DNA of 64,000 bases from CAZYME01 sp964648115. Its GTDB lineage: Bacteria > Pseudomonadota > Gammaproteobacteria > Legionellales > Legionellaceae. The notes beneath the pieces were generated by a model that saw only the letters and a list, made by a program, of their open reading frames with translations, had not been told where the DNA came from and made no database searches. The stretch covers positions 1 through 64,000 of the forward strand of contig CAZYME010000012.1 of the NCBI GenBank assembly GCA_964648115.1, in the 5' to 3' direction. Position numbers and translations under genes: made by a program. Of this stretch, positions 1 through 8,003 are shown piece by piece; position 1 is the stretch's first letter, and every line of letters begins with the position of its first letter.

Positions 1-791
1 CTTGGGCTAAACAGGAGGGCTGGAACCCGGGATTGCACGACCACCAATGTTTTTATCAAACTGACCCAGAAGGCTTTTTTGTGGGGAAGCTTGATGAAAA
101 AATTATTGCTGTGGGGGCAAATGTCAATTACGACGACCACTTTGCATTTTTTGGGCTTTATATTGTGGAGCCATGCTATCGTGGATATGGTTTTGGATTG
201 GCACTTACACAGGCAATGCTAGCCTACTCAGGCACCCGTAATGTTGGTCTTGACGGCGTTGTCGCGATGCAAGATAGATACGAACGACTGGGTTACAAAC
301 TTGCTTATAATAATGCGCGTTATTGTGGTACTAAGCTACTTATTACACCTGTGAAAAACCAAGCTATTATTCCACTTGCTCAGGTTGATTTTAAGCAATT
401 AACCACTTATGACCGCCGCCACTTCCCTGCCCCACGAGACGCTTTTTTAACGTGTTGGATTAACCAAAAAGGTGGGAAGAGTTTAGCTTATTTTCATGAG
501 GGTCAGCTGCTTGGATATGGCGTAATTAGGCCTTGTTATCAAGGGTTTAAAATTGGACCACTCTTTGCGGATAATTCTCACGTTGCTGATGAGCTATTTG
601 TGCATCTTGTAAATCATGCGAAGGCTCAATCTGTTTATTTGGATATTCCTGAATGTAATCCGCAAGCTGTTGATTTAATAAAGCGTTATCGATTGGAAAA
701 AGTGTTTGAGACTGCAAGGATGTATTTAAAAGAATCTCCTGAAATTAGCATAGAACAGATTTACGGTATTACTTCGTTTGAATTAGGGTAG
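1..791 (+). CDS. GNAT family N-acetyltransferase, 5' end cut by window edge
   Basis: Probable acetyl-CoA-dependent N-acyltransferase with two GNAT units; the substrate is unknown. The frame is already open at base 3 and reads WAKQEGWNPG before the first usable TTG at 33. This is the typical N-terminal part of the family, so the true start lies upstream of the window. The acetyl-CoA loop is visible in the first unit (EPCYRGYGFGLALTQAML, near residues 46-64 counted from base 33). The second half (from about residue 130) resembles the C-terminal GNAT domain of this two-domain family, with YGVIRPCYQGFKIGPLFAD. The gene is convergent with the broken GDSL gene, and a strong hairpin separates them. 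The family assignment is fairly sure; the substrate is not predictable. Confidence 0.85.
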   Translation, partial: WAKQEGWNPGLHDHQCFYQTDPEGFFVGKLDEKIIAVGANVNYDDHFAFFGLYIVEPCYRGYGFGLALTQAMLAYSGTRNVGLDGVVAMQDRYERLGYKLAYNNARYCGTKLLITPVKNQAIIPLAQVDFKQLTTYDRRHFPAPRDAFLTCWINQKGGKSLAYFHEGQLLGYGVIRPCYQGFKIGPLFADNSHVADELFVHLVNHAKAQSVYLDIPECNPQAVDLIKRYRLEKVFETARMYLKESPEISIEQIYGITSFELG

Positions 792-813
792 TTATAAAAT
801 GTGGCACTTCGTG

Positions 814-843
814 CGCTAGTTGGGCCGAATGGCCCAACTAGCG
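814..843. terminator. Perfect 13-bp hairpin between convergent genes
   Basis: A 13-bp perfect stem (cgctagttgggcc and its complement) closes a 4-base loop (gaat) and is followed by tttaatt. It lies between two convergent genes, so it can act as a bidirectional terminator. The ttgggcc/ggcccaa core recurs at 25798-25814 and, split by an insertion, at 45412-45567, so it also belongs to a dispersed palindrome family. Confidence 0.6.
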
Positions 844-858
844 TTTAATTAGTTCATA

Positions 859-1853
859 TCAAGGGCCTCTTCTTCGTTTAATTAAGGAAAGCTTATGCCT
901 AATTTTGTTAAAAAATACCTCGGCTACTAAATATGGAATTGAAAGTTTTTGTTTGTCTAAGCCGTATTTTTCAGGGCTATTATAACCTTGTGTAAATATT
1001 TGATTGACATCAAACTCTTCAATAGAGTATTCAGGGTGGCGATATGCAAGCGTTTGGCAAGCTTCCGCCAGTTTCGTATTAAAATATACAGAGCATTGGT
1101 GTGCATTATCCAACTCTCCAGCACTTCTCCGCTGATAACTTGGTGTGAAGAAAAGATCAGGTAAGTTAAACAATACAAATTGACGATATCCTTGTTGGAT
1201 TAGATGCTCAATATTTTCAATTCGTGCTTGAATTGCTTTGTTTACCGCGGCTTTAGATGGCTCTGTATTTGCTATCAGTAAATCATTAGCCCCTGACCAC
1301 TCTACAATCAGCGTTTGCTCTTTTTGTTGAGCGGATATAGCGTGCTCCTTGTCATAAGCGAATAGCTTATCCCGCATTGAGCTTAATGTTGAAACAAAGT
1401 ATCGGTAGAGAGACGAAGTGACGCTGCTTGTCGCCTCCCAATGATAATTATGAGCAGTAAGCCCCGCTTCATTATAATTCCTCATGAAATGCTTACCATG
1501 AAAATCAATGAATTGGTCATCACTAAGCGTGTATGCTTGTTTCAGAGAATGCTTTGACGGGAATGAGTGATTAATTACAGCATCCGCAATATCTGTTGAG
1601 TCCCAATGAAATTTTTCTTTCAACTCTCTTGAAATTTTTCTTTCAACTCTCTAATTAGTAATTCGTTAGCAATCATCGCACCAATGTAATCGCCCCACAC
1701 AAAACCATTGGTGAATCTTCCATAAGGAGGAGTATGCTGCAGTAATGTCCTTACAGGTACACAGCCAAGCAGATTCCGATGGTTGTAGAATGTGCCTCTG
1801 TCTGAAAGACTGTCCCCCATTGAGATTACAAAAGAGATTTTCGTTGGTTTCAT
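859..1853 (-). pseudogene. GDSL/SGNH-type hydrolase, frameshifted by a tandem duplication
   Basis: The N-terminal piece (start about 1853, a GGGGG stretch 8 bases upstream) carries GDSL block I, MGDSLSDRGTFYNHR. It stops soon after the duplicated segment at 1607-1652. The C-terminal piece reads on in another frame with the block III motif EWSGANDL. Removing one 23-bp copy joins RELKEKF directly to HWDSTDIAD and gives one continuous protein of about 323 residues. SGNH hydrolases of this sort act as lipases, acyltransferases or esterases, and Legionella has several secreted ones (PlaA/PlaC class). I see no clear signal peptide and no obvious C-terminal DxxH block. It is called broken because the junction is an exact duplication; phase variation by slippage remains possible. 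Confidence 0.8.
1607..1652. repeat. 23-bp perfect tandem duplication causing a frameshift
   Basis: The unit tgaaatttttctttcaactctct-type, 23 bases long, occurs twice without mismatch at 1607-1629 and 1630-1652. Because 23 is not a multiple of three, the second copy shifts the frame of the GDSL gene. The perfect identity suggests a recent event. Confidence 0.9.
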
Positions 1854-1991
1854 GGCCATTACCCCCATTCAGTTATTGAATAGTGCTGATTAACTATTAG
1901 TACTCAGTCCTAGATAACGCCACTTCCTGTCTTAAAAGCATACAAATAATCTATAATGTATGAATGCAGTGTAGTTTTATTAAGGTTAATT

Positions 1992-3086
1992 ATGCCGTGG
2001 GGCAGTTTTTTTAGTAAAATCAAGAGAAATTTTTCTTCAAAGCAAGAGAGAGTAGAAGATCCTGCGCTTGCCAAAAAGGCCGTTCATTTTCCTTATGATT
2101 TTGATCGATGGTATGCACGCTTAAAAGACTTTAGTTTTGATAGCCAGATCATTGCAATTTCACCCCGCATTGCCCAAGCAATGGTTCATTTTTATCAGCG
2201 AAAATTTCAGGGTAAAGACGTATTGACCCATGATGAAATAGAACTATTACAAAAATTGGAGGTAAATATACAACACTATCTTGATAGTAAAGATTCGAGT
2301 GATGGTGTATTTGTCCGCATGTCCAATCGGTCTCCTAAAGATGGAATGCCTTTTTTGCCTAATGGGCAAACCATGTTATCTCAATATCAATCTTTATTAA
2401 AAAATAGCGCTGATACATCGCCAAACGATAAAATGATTCAATTATCTGACATGCAAATGAAGTGGTTGCAGTGTAATACTGCACAACAAGTTATGAGTTT
2501 GTTGTTGACCAGTGAGCGCGTTTATGCCGATTTACATCTTGCATTAGATTGTCACCATAACAATAAAAAAGATAAGTGGTCTACGAGTATCATTTTACGG
2601 GATTGGCAACCCGCATTACGACAAGATATGGAGTTTCGAGTCTTTGTTTCTAATAATAAAATTACAGCAATTTCACAATATAATCATTATTGTAAGTATC
2701 CATCATTAACTGGAGAAAATGCGCCTAATTTAGAGAGCATTTATCAACGACTCATGGCATTCGCTGTTTCTGTTCATCCAGTCGTTAAAGAAAAAAACTA
2801 TGTTCTAGATTTAGCTATTATAAACAACAAGGTTTTTATTATTGAATTAAATCCCTTAGATGAAACCACTGGCGCATGCTTATTTTCCTGGAAAAACGAT
2901 CGCGATCTTTTAAGTGGTAAACAAGGCGGCCCTGCGACCATTCGGGTAAGAGAAGAGCCCCTGGGGCATTTAGATGTAATAATTGATACCTTGGTTTCAG
3001 AACAAGCAAGTGTTGGAGAGCATGACCAAGAGCCTTATTATACACTTCTTGAACAACACCCACCCTCACCTAGAGGCCCAAATTGA
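1992..3086 (+). CDS. CDC123/D123-family ATP-grasp protein, candidate effector
   Basis: Eukaryotic CDC123 helps assemble the translation initiation factor eIF2 and has a divergent ATP-grasp fold. This protein of about 364 residues keeps the family signature in order: RMSNRSPKDG (109-118), SERVYADLHLAL (about 174-185), LRDW (202-205), EFRVFV (214-219), VLDLAI (about 271-276), IELNP (284-288) and CLFSW (296-300). The last acidic and Asn residues are the expected Mg-ATP ligands. The ATG at 1992 is preferred over 1956 because TAAGG lies just upstream; a TATAAT-like box is at about 1954-1959. Bacterial members are known mainly from Legionella-like and other secretion-capable bacteria and are predicted protein-modifying enzymes. 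Its stop codon abuts that of the convergent gene at 3087. An effector role is inferred. Confidence 0.85.
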   Translation: MPWGSFFSKIKRNFSSKQERVEDPALAKKAVHFPYDFDRWYARLKDFSFDSQIIAISPRIAQAMVHFYQRKFQGKDVLTHDEIELLQKLEVNIQHYLDSKDSSDGVFVRMSNRSPKDGMPFLPNGQTMLSQYQSLLKNSADTSPNDKMIQLSDMQMKWLQCNTAQQVMSLLLTSERVYADLHLALDCHHNNKKDKWSTSIILRDWQPALRQDMEFRVFVSNNKITAISQYNHYCKYPSLTGENAPNLESIYQRLMAFAVSVHPVVKEKNYVLDLAIINNKVFIIELNPLDETTGACLFSWKNDRDLLSGKQGGPATIRVREEPLGHLDVIIDTLVSEQASVGEHDQEPYYTLLEQHPPSPRGPN

Positions 3087-3476
3087 CTAGAATTGTTTAG
3101 AAACACTTTCAGAGTCGGGATTTCGATTAATAATGCGCTCATGGCTAAATAATGGGTGAAAGGACATAGCTACTATATTATCTTCGCTAAATATATGTCT
3201 TTTATTCACAGATATCTGTTTTCCATCTGATATTATTGTATTTTGTGGGACTAAAAGCTCATATAAGCACCAAGTGGTCCCCCGCTTGTTTAGAAATTGT
3301 TCGGCAGAGCTTTTATTAGTAAAAACATGTTTCTCTTCACCCGTATTTAAAGTTGCAGCAGCAGATACAAAATAGGCAGGATCACAATATGCTTCCCGAC
3401 TCGATGAAATGATTGCAAGTTTTGTGCATACGAAGGTATTAGCATCCCCTATTTTTTTTTCATTTTTTCTAAACAT
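3087..3476 (-). CDS. Small protein of unknown function downstream of the M91 protease
   Basis: A protein of 129 residues that I do not recognise. ATG at 3476 is chosen because GGAG lies 8 bases upstream; a longer frame would run back into the protease gene. The gene starts 13 bases after the protease stop, so the two are very likely cotranscribed. It has no signal peptide or membrane segment. The middle part (TGEEKHVFTNKSSAEQFLNK, then TTWCLYELLVP) looks like a folded alpha/beta core, and the C-terminus is polar and Ser-rich as in many secreted substrates. It could be a second effector, or a chaperone or inhibitor of its neighbour; nothing in the sequence decides between these. Confidence 0.7.
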   Translation of the reverse strand: MFRKNEKKIGDANTFVCTKLAIISSSREAYCDPAYFVSAAATLNTGEEKHVFTNKSSAEQFLNKRGTTWCLYELLVPQNTIISDGKQISVNKRHIFSEDNIVAMSFHPLFSHERIINRNPDSESVSKQF

Positions 3477-3489
3477 ACTATTTTCTCCG

Positions 3490-4848
3490 TCAATTCGATT
3501 TTCTTGGTATCTCGTGATTCTGCTGATCAGCAATAATATCGCTCATCTGTGCTATATATTTGTCCTTAAACGAATCAGGTGCAGGCTGAGCAGGAGCAAA
3601 CTCTTGCGTTAATTTTTTTATTGAAGCTGTAGGCGTTCTTTCCTCAGGATTAAAGAGGATCCCGGAGCCCTGAGCAGCATGGCTGTTCCGGGCTCTTGCT
3701 CCATGAGCTTCACAAAATTGTGCCTCACATGGGTCACCACCTTTAACTGTTAAATACTCTTCATAACTACCCCATAAAGACATCTCATGTTCAGGCATAG
3801 GCACATTTCTCGCATTACTACCTTGTGTGTTGTGCAATACATGTATTAGCTCATGTGTTAGCTCAACCTGAAATGGAAGAAAACTAGCGCCTTTATCATC
3901 AAATGAGATACTACCATTCATTAATTGGCGCACTGTGTTATCTACAGTTTTGTTTTTTGCAAACGGAAAAAAATCGCATGCATTCTCGTCAAAATTGTCA
4001 TAATCAACCATAGTGATAAGATCGTCATCTGTCATAATAATTGGGATGCTTAACACAGAACCTGAGCCAGTGTTGTTCTCTACCCCTTGTTTCGTTAATT
4101 GCTCGAAAGGTAGAGCGCTGTCAAAATACTCGCGATCAATTTTTGCTAACGCATTCATACCAGAAGGCGAAACAGCCATGCACTCACCAGGGGTGCCTGT
4201 AAATGCTGCGCCTATACTTAATCCATGTTTGCTGTTCAAACCCGCAGCCAGTTTATTAACGAGTCTTGTGCCTTGTTCTATTCCCGTTTCTTTTAACAAT
4301 GACAGTAGCACCATTGTTCGTCCAAGAGTCAAAAGCTCCTCTATATTGTGTTTAGCAGCATCACTATTTTTAATGCTGGGTGGAAGCATGCTCGTATCTA
4401 TACTAATATTTTCTGCTATATGGCTCATATCTTTCCATAATTGCACTTCAGGGTTATTTTCAGCTACCTGCTTGATTATACCTTCTACATGATGACTAAG
4501 AGCAATATTCATACCTACCATCGCTTGGTTTATTTTGCTTAATGTATCTAGTTTCGCAGCATGTTTACTTACGGTTTTATCTTTATCTAACTCTCGAAGA
4601 ACGGTATTTATTAATTGCCCTACTTGTTTCTCCATTTTTGCTACTGCGGCAATCATTTCCTCGGGTTTATCTATAGAATTAATCACAAACTCTGCTTCAG
4701 AAATAAGTTTATCCAATGAGCGATTCCAGCGTGGCGTGGCGTGGCTGGCGAGATTTACAGGAAAATTAATTTTATGAAAGTTGCCAAGATGTCTCATCAA
4801 ATCGTGGCGTATTTGGGAGTTGTCAATTTCAAGTTTCGAACGGCTCAC
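3490..4848 (-). CDS. M91-type zinc metalloprotease (NleD-like), candidate effector
   Basis: A protein of 452 residues with a C-terminal zinc protease core. The HELIHVLHN motif (332-340) supplies the HExxH ligands and catalytic Glu. EEYLTVKGGD (363-372) and AQFCEAHGAR (376-385) follow at the places where family M91 has its conserved EE..TV and EN.hR segments. M91 includes the type III effector NleD, which cleaves host MAP kinases. The first 200 residues are mostly helical (repeated K/E/L patterns) with no signal peptide, which fits a cytosolic protein exported by a type IV system. GTG at 4848 is supported by AAGGAG 7 bases upstream, and a TATAAT lies at about 4928-4933. Family assignment is good; substrate and secretion are inferred. 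Confidence 0.8.
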   Translation of the reverse strand: MSRSKLEIDNSQIRHDLMRHLGNFHKINFPVNLASHATPRWNRSLDKLISEAEFVINSIDKPEEMIAAVAKMEKQVGQLINTVLRELDKDKTVSKHAAKLDTLSKINQAMVGMNIALSHHVEGIIKQVAENNPEVQLWKDMSHIAENISIDTSMLPPSIKNSDAAKHNIEELLTLGRTMVLLSLLKETGIEQGTRLVNKLAAGLNSKHGLSIGAAFTGTPGECMAVSPSGMNALAKIDREYFDSALPFEQLTKQGVENNTGSGSVLSIPIIMTDDDLITMVDYDNFDENACDFFPFAKNKTVDNTVRQLMNGSISFDDKGASFLPFQVELTHELIHVLHNTQGSNARNVPMPEHEMSLWGSYEEYLTVKGGDPCEAQFCEAHGARARNSHAAQGSGILFNPEERTPTASIKKLTQEFAPAQPAPDSFKDKYIAQMSDIIADQQNHEIPRKSN

Positions 4849-5000
4849 AGCCTTACTCCTTAGCCCCGAATGCGGCTAGGCATGGCAAGTTGTATTCTTG
4901 CCTGTTCTATTTAACCTCTATTGTAATATTATAGCGCAATAATTTGATTTATTTACGGACATTTTGATTGGTTGTTGACAAAGTGAGGATAGTATAAAGG

Positions 5001-5066
5001 CGTACATCATCCCTAACGCAGTGAGAGATCTCCTGGGTATTCGGGAGATCTCTCGCATGACGTACG
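5001..5066. repeat. Imperfect palindrome, intergenic
   Basis: Nested inverted arms: cgtacatcat against atgacgtacg outside, and gagagatctcctg against cgggagatctctc inside. It sits in the 320-bp gap between the M91 gene and htpG. A fragment with the same cgcagtga...gatgacgtac wording is near 24518-24542. It is probably a mobile palindromic repeat that can also stop transcription from htpG. Confidence 0.6.
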
Positions 5067-5077
5067 TTTTCTAGGTT

Positions 5078-5157
5078 CTGTAGCCTGGATGGAGCGCAGC
5101 GTAATCCTAGTGTCGCAACAACCCCGGATTACGGCTTCGCCTGCATCCAGGCTACAG
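5078..5157. repeat. REP-like palindrome, family ctgtagcctggatg
   Basis: An 80-bp palindrome with ends ctgtagcctggat and atccaggctacag and an inner gtaatcc / ggattac pair. It lies 12 bases past the htpG stop, where it can act as a terminator. A second copy of the family, split by another palindrome, is at 42313-42537. Confidence 0.75.
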
Positions 5158-5169
5158 TTTAGGCTGGAT

Positions 5170-7044
5170 TTATGATGCGATTAACAACTGATTCACACGG
5201 TTTACAAAGTCCGCGGGATTATCCAGTTGGCCACCTTCGGCTAGAACTGCTTGCTCAAATAGGACCTGAACCCATTGCTCAAAATGCGTGTCATCTTGAA
5301 CGGAGTGAAGACGCTTGATTAAAGCGTGTTCTGGGTTAATTTCAAAGATTGGTTTGCTTTCAGGAACTTTTTGGCCTGCTGATTGCAGAATCCGTTGCAT
5401 TTCAAGGCCGATGTCTTGTTCGTCAGCAACGATGCATGTTGGTGATTCTGTTAAACGATGCGTGATTTGAACGTCTTTAACCCGCTCGCCTAAAACATCT
5501 TTAATCTGTTTAATCATAGGAGCTAGGCTTTTTTCTTGCTCTTCTGCGATTTTTGCATCTTCTTTGTCATCGGCTAAATCAATCTTACCTTTGCTGATAG
5601 ATTGTAGCTTTTTACCTTCAAATTCATTTAAATAGCCTACTAACCATTCATCAATTCGGTCGCTAAGCAGCAGAACTTCAATTCCTTTCTTCTTAAAAAT
5701 TTCCAAATGAGGGCTGTGTTTAGCTGCGTTATAACTTGAAGCTGTGATGTAATAAATTTTATCTTGCCCTTCTTTCATTCGAGCAACATAGTCACTCAAT
5801 GTAACCGTTTGCTTTTCAGAATCATTCGCAGTCGTTGCGAAGCGCAATAGTTTTGCAATTGCTGCTGAGTTGGCATAATCTTCAACCGGGCCTTCTTTCA
5901 GCGCTAGGCCAAATTCATCCCAAAATTTTTGGTATGTATCATCCTTTTGTGAACTCATTTTCTCAAGCATGGTCAAAACACGTTTAGTGCATGCTGTACG
6001 TATACTTTCGACTTGTTTGTTATCTTGAAGTATTTCACGTGAGATGTTTAATGGTAAATCGCTTGCATCAACGATCCCTTTAACAAAACGTAAATATCTG
6101 GGCAAAAACTGTACTGCGTCGTCCATGATAAAGACGCGTTTTACGTATAATTTTAGACCGTGTTTAACTTCTTGTTGCCATAAATCGAATGATGCGTGGC
6201 TTGGGATATAAAGCAGTGTAATATAATCTTGTTTTCCTTCGACATGATTGTGTGACCACATTAATGGATCTTGGAAATCATGTGAAATGTGTTTATAGAG
6301 TGCTTTATATTCATCATCTGTGATCTCAGATTTTTGCATTGTCCAAAGTGCAGTAGCTTTGTTAACGGTTTCAAACTCAACTTTTTTCTTATCATCACCT
6401 TCAGTTTTTTCCATTACGATTGGCCAGCAAATGTGATCTGAATATTTGCTGATGATATTGCGTAATCGCCAACCGCTTAAAAACTCATCTTCACCGTCTT
6501 TCAAGTGCAATATGACCTGTGTACCACGGTCTTTTTTTGCTTCGTGTCCGATAGTGAATTCACCCTCACCCTTCGACTCCCAGACTATACCCTCTTCCGC
6601 TTTTAAGCCGGCACGACGAGATTTTACAGTGACTTTATCAGCTATAATGAATGCTGAGTAAAAGCCTACGCCAAATTGGCCGATTAGTTGTGAGTCTTTG
6701 GCATTTTCACCCGATAGGTGGTTAATAAATTCTTTGGTACCGGATTTTGCAATGGTTCCTAAATTATCAACCGCCTCATCCCAGCTTAAGCCAATTCCAT
6801 TGTCTGAAATGGTGATGGTTTTAAGTTTTTCATTGAATTCAACAGTGATGCGTAGATCGGGATCATTTTCGTATAGGGCGCCGTTAGCAAGAGCTAAGAA
6901 ACGTAATTTATCTAGGGCGTCAGATGCGTTGGAAATTAATTCGCGCAAGAAAATCTCTTTGTTGCTGTAAAGCGAGTGCACGACTAGGTGTAGCATTTGT
7001 TTTACTTCTGTTTGAAAGCCCATAGTTTGTTGCTTGCTTACCAT
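5170..7044 (-). CDS. htpG: Molecular chaperone HtpG (Hsp90)
   Basis: ATP-dependent cytosolic chaperone of 624 residues, full length for the family. The N-terminal GHKL ATPase domain is clear: LRELISNASDALDKLRFLA, then ISDNGIGLSWDEA and GQFGVGFYSAF. The middle domain has LPLNISREILQ with its conserved Arg, and the C-terminal dimerisation domain closes the protein. ATG at 7044 is chosen over the longer upstream frame because AGGAG lies 8 bases before it and a heat-shock promoter sits about 45 bases upstream. It is transcribed alone. A palindrome lies just past its stop. Confidence 0.98.
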   Translation of the reverse strand: MVSKQQTMGFQTEVKQMLHLVVHSLYSNKEIFLRELISNASDALDKLRFLALANGALYENDPDLRITVEFNEKLKTITISDNGIGLSWDEAVDNLGTIAKSGTKEFINHLSGENAKDSQLIGQFGVGFYSAFIIADKVTVKSRRAGLKAEEGIVWESKGEGEFTIGHEAKKDRGTQVILHLKDGEDEFLSGWRLRNIISKYSDHICWPIVMEKTEGDDKKKVEFETVNKATALWTMQKSEITDDEYKALYKHISHDFQDPLMWSHNHVEGKQDYITLLYIPSHASFDLWQQEVKHGLKLYVKRVFIMDDAVQFLPRYLRFVKGIVDASDLPLNISREILQDNKQVESIRTACTKRVLTMLEKMSSQKDDTYQKFWDEFGLALKEGPVEDYANSAAIAKLLRFATTANDSEKQTVTLSDYVARMKEGQDKIYYITASSYNAAKHSPHLEIFKKKGIEVLLLSDRIDEWLVGYLNEFEGKKLQSISKGKIDLADDKEDAKIAEEQEKSLAPMIKQIKDVLGERVKDVQITHRLTESPTCIVADEQDIGLEMQRILQSAGQKVPESKPIFEINPEHALIKRLHSVQDDTHFEQWVQVLFEQAVLAEGGQLDNPADFVNRVNQLLIAS

Positions 7045-7085
7045 AAATAAATCTCCTAGGGTAAATTTGATGTGTTTATATAGGC

Positions 7086-7113
7086 ATATGAGGCTAATAA
7101 TTAAAATTTCAAG
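7086..7113 (-). promoter_or_regulatory. Sigma-32 type heat-shock promoter of htpG
   Basis: Read on the minus strand, CTTGAAA (7113-7107) is followed after 13 bases by CCTCATAT (7093-7086). The heat-shock consensus is CTTGAAA, 11-16 bases, CCCCATnT, so only one position differs. The box ends about 42 bases before the htpG start codon, a fitting distance. Confidence 0.8.
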
Positions 7114-7203
7114 GGTGATTATGTGCGGATGAGGGGTGGTTAAGCATTTACAACAAAATGTATTTTTTTGATTTAATCTACCCTCACCTGCCCTGTCGGG
7201 CAT

Positions 7204-7225
7204 CCTCTCCCATCAATGGGAGAGG
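7204..7225. repeat. Short hairpin between the DUF4124 gene and htpG
   Basis: A 9-bp stem (cctctccca / tgggagagg) closes the loop tcaa. A second small stem-loop (tgccc / gggca) lies next to it at about 7188-7202. There is no T-run on either side, so it is called a repeat and not a terminator. Confidence 0.45.
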
Positions 7226-7258
7226 AAAACATGATATGAATTGCACACTTTTGTATAA

Positions 7259-7789
7259 TTACCGATTTCCTTTTATCATATTTGTTCTGGGGGGCATCAT
7301 AAAAATAGTAATGGGATCGCTGGTAATAAGTGCTTTCCCTTTGGGGCTAACTGCTTGCACAGCTAGGGTATGGGAGCCGCGATTAATATCTCGTAATGCA
7401 ATAACAGTGGTTGCTTGGGGTTCACCTAATGGCGATCCGTCAAAAATTATTTGTATTTTGTCGCCTTTTTTTAAAGCTGGTTGCAGTTCTGCAATTATGG
7501 AGACATAACCTTCTGTGTTACGAATTGTGGCTTGGTCTTCGGGTTGTACAATATTGATTTTTTCGTAAGTATCTCCTGAAACATTTGTTATTTCTTCGGA
7601 TGTTTTTGCAGCTACGGGGACTGAGGGTGTGGAATAGGTTTGTACTTTTGGGAGCTGAATTTCTTCAGCTCCTGGGTGGGGCTTATCACTAAAATGAACA
7701 TTTCCGGTGCTGTCGGTCCATTTATATATTTCGGCATGAAGTGGGCTTATTGCGATAAAAATGCCTAAAAATAACCAATAGTTTCTCAT
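7259..7789 (-). CDS. DUF4124 domain envelope protein next to glnA
   Basis: A protein of 176 residues with an N-terminal signal peptide (cleavage probably after SPLHA) followed by the DUF4124 core EIYKWTDSTGNVHFSDKP. The rest is a Pro/Thr linker and an Ig-like beta domain (residues about 80-165). DUF4124 proteins are periplasmic and commonly sit beside glnA in gammaproteobacteria; their role is not established. ATG at 7789 has GGGAG 9 bases upstream, whereas the longer frame has none. It lies 215 bases after glnA on the same strand, with a composite palindrome between. Confidence 0.85.
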   Translation of the reverse strand: MRNYWLFLGIFIAISPLHAEIYKWTDSTGNVHFSDKPHPGAEEIQLPKVQTYSTPSVPVAAKTSEEITNVSGDTYEKINIVQPEDQATIRNTEGYVSIIAELQPALKKGDKIQIIFDGSPLGEPQATTVIALRDINRGSHTLAVQAVSPKGKALITSDPITIFMMPPRTNMIKGNR

Positions 7790-7821
7790 GAATACATGCT
7801 CCCTATGATGTGAGGTGAGGT

Positions 7822-7982
7822 CATGGCTTAATGGCACGTATCTTAAGAAAATCCGGACCCGTCTTTGCGAGCGCCGCGAAGCAATCCAGCGGCCCTAGTA
7901 TTGGCTAGATAAAGACACTGGATTGCTTCGCTGCGCTCGCAAAGACGATTATCTTCCTTAAGATAAGTGCCATTAGCCATGG
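7822..7982. repeat. Composite palindromic element inserted at a catgg site
   Basis: Outer inverted ends (ggcttaatggcacgtatctta, with the matching cttaagataagtgccattag) enclose an inner near-perfect palindrome with 30-bp arms at 7860-7889 and 7918-7947 (cgtctttgcgagcg...). The element is flanked by catgg on the left and ccatgg on the right, which looks like a short target duplication. The inner palindrome family recurs at 15783, 42408 and 62538. Confidence 0.7.
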
Positions 7983-8003
7983 CCCATCTATGCAATTAAT
8001 CCC

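Noticed and set aside
1869..1991. PmrA or CpxR boxes before the CDC123 gene
   Set aside because: Some ttaa words occur, but no tandem cTTAATatT or GTAAA-N5-GTAAA pattern was found.
4013..4777. Two long + strand frames opposite the M91 gene
   Set aside because: They lie fully inside the well supported protease gene on the other strand, lack ribosome sites and show no known motif.
7044..7203. N-terminal extension of htpG
   Set aside because: The added 53 residues cross the heat-shock promoter and do not resemble Hsp90. The ATG at 7044 has a good ribosome site.
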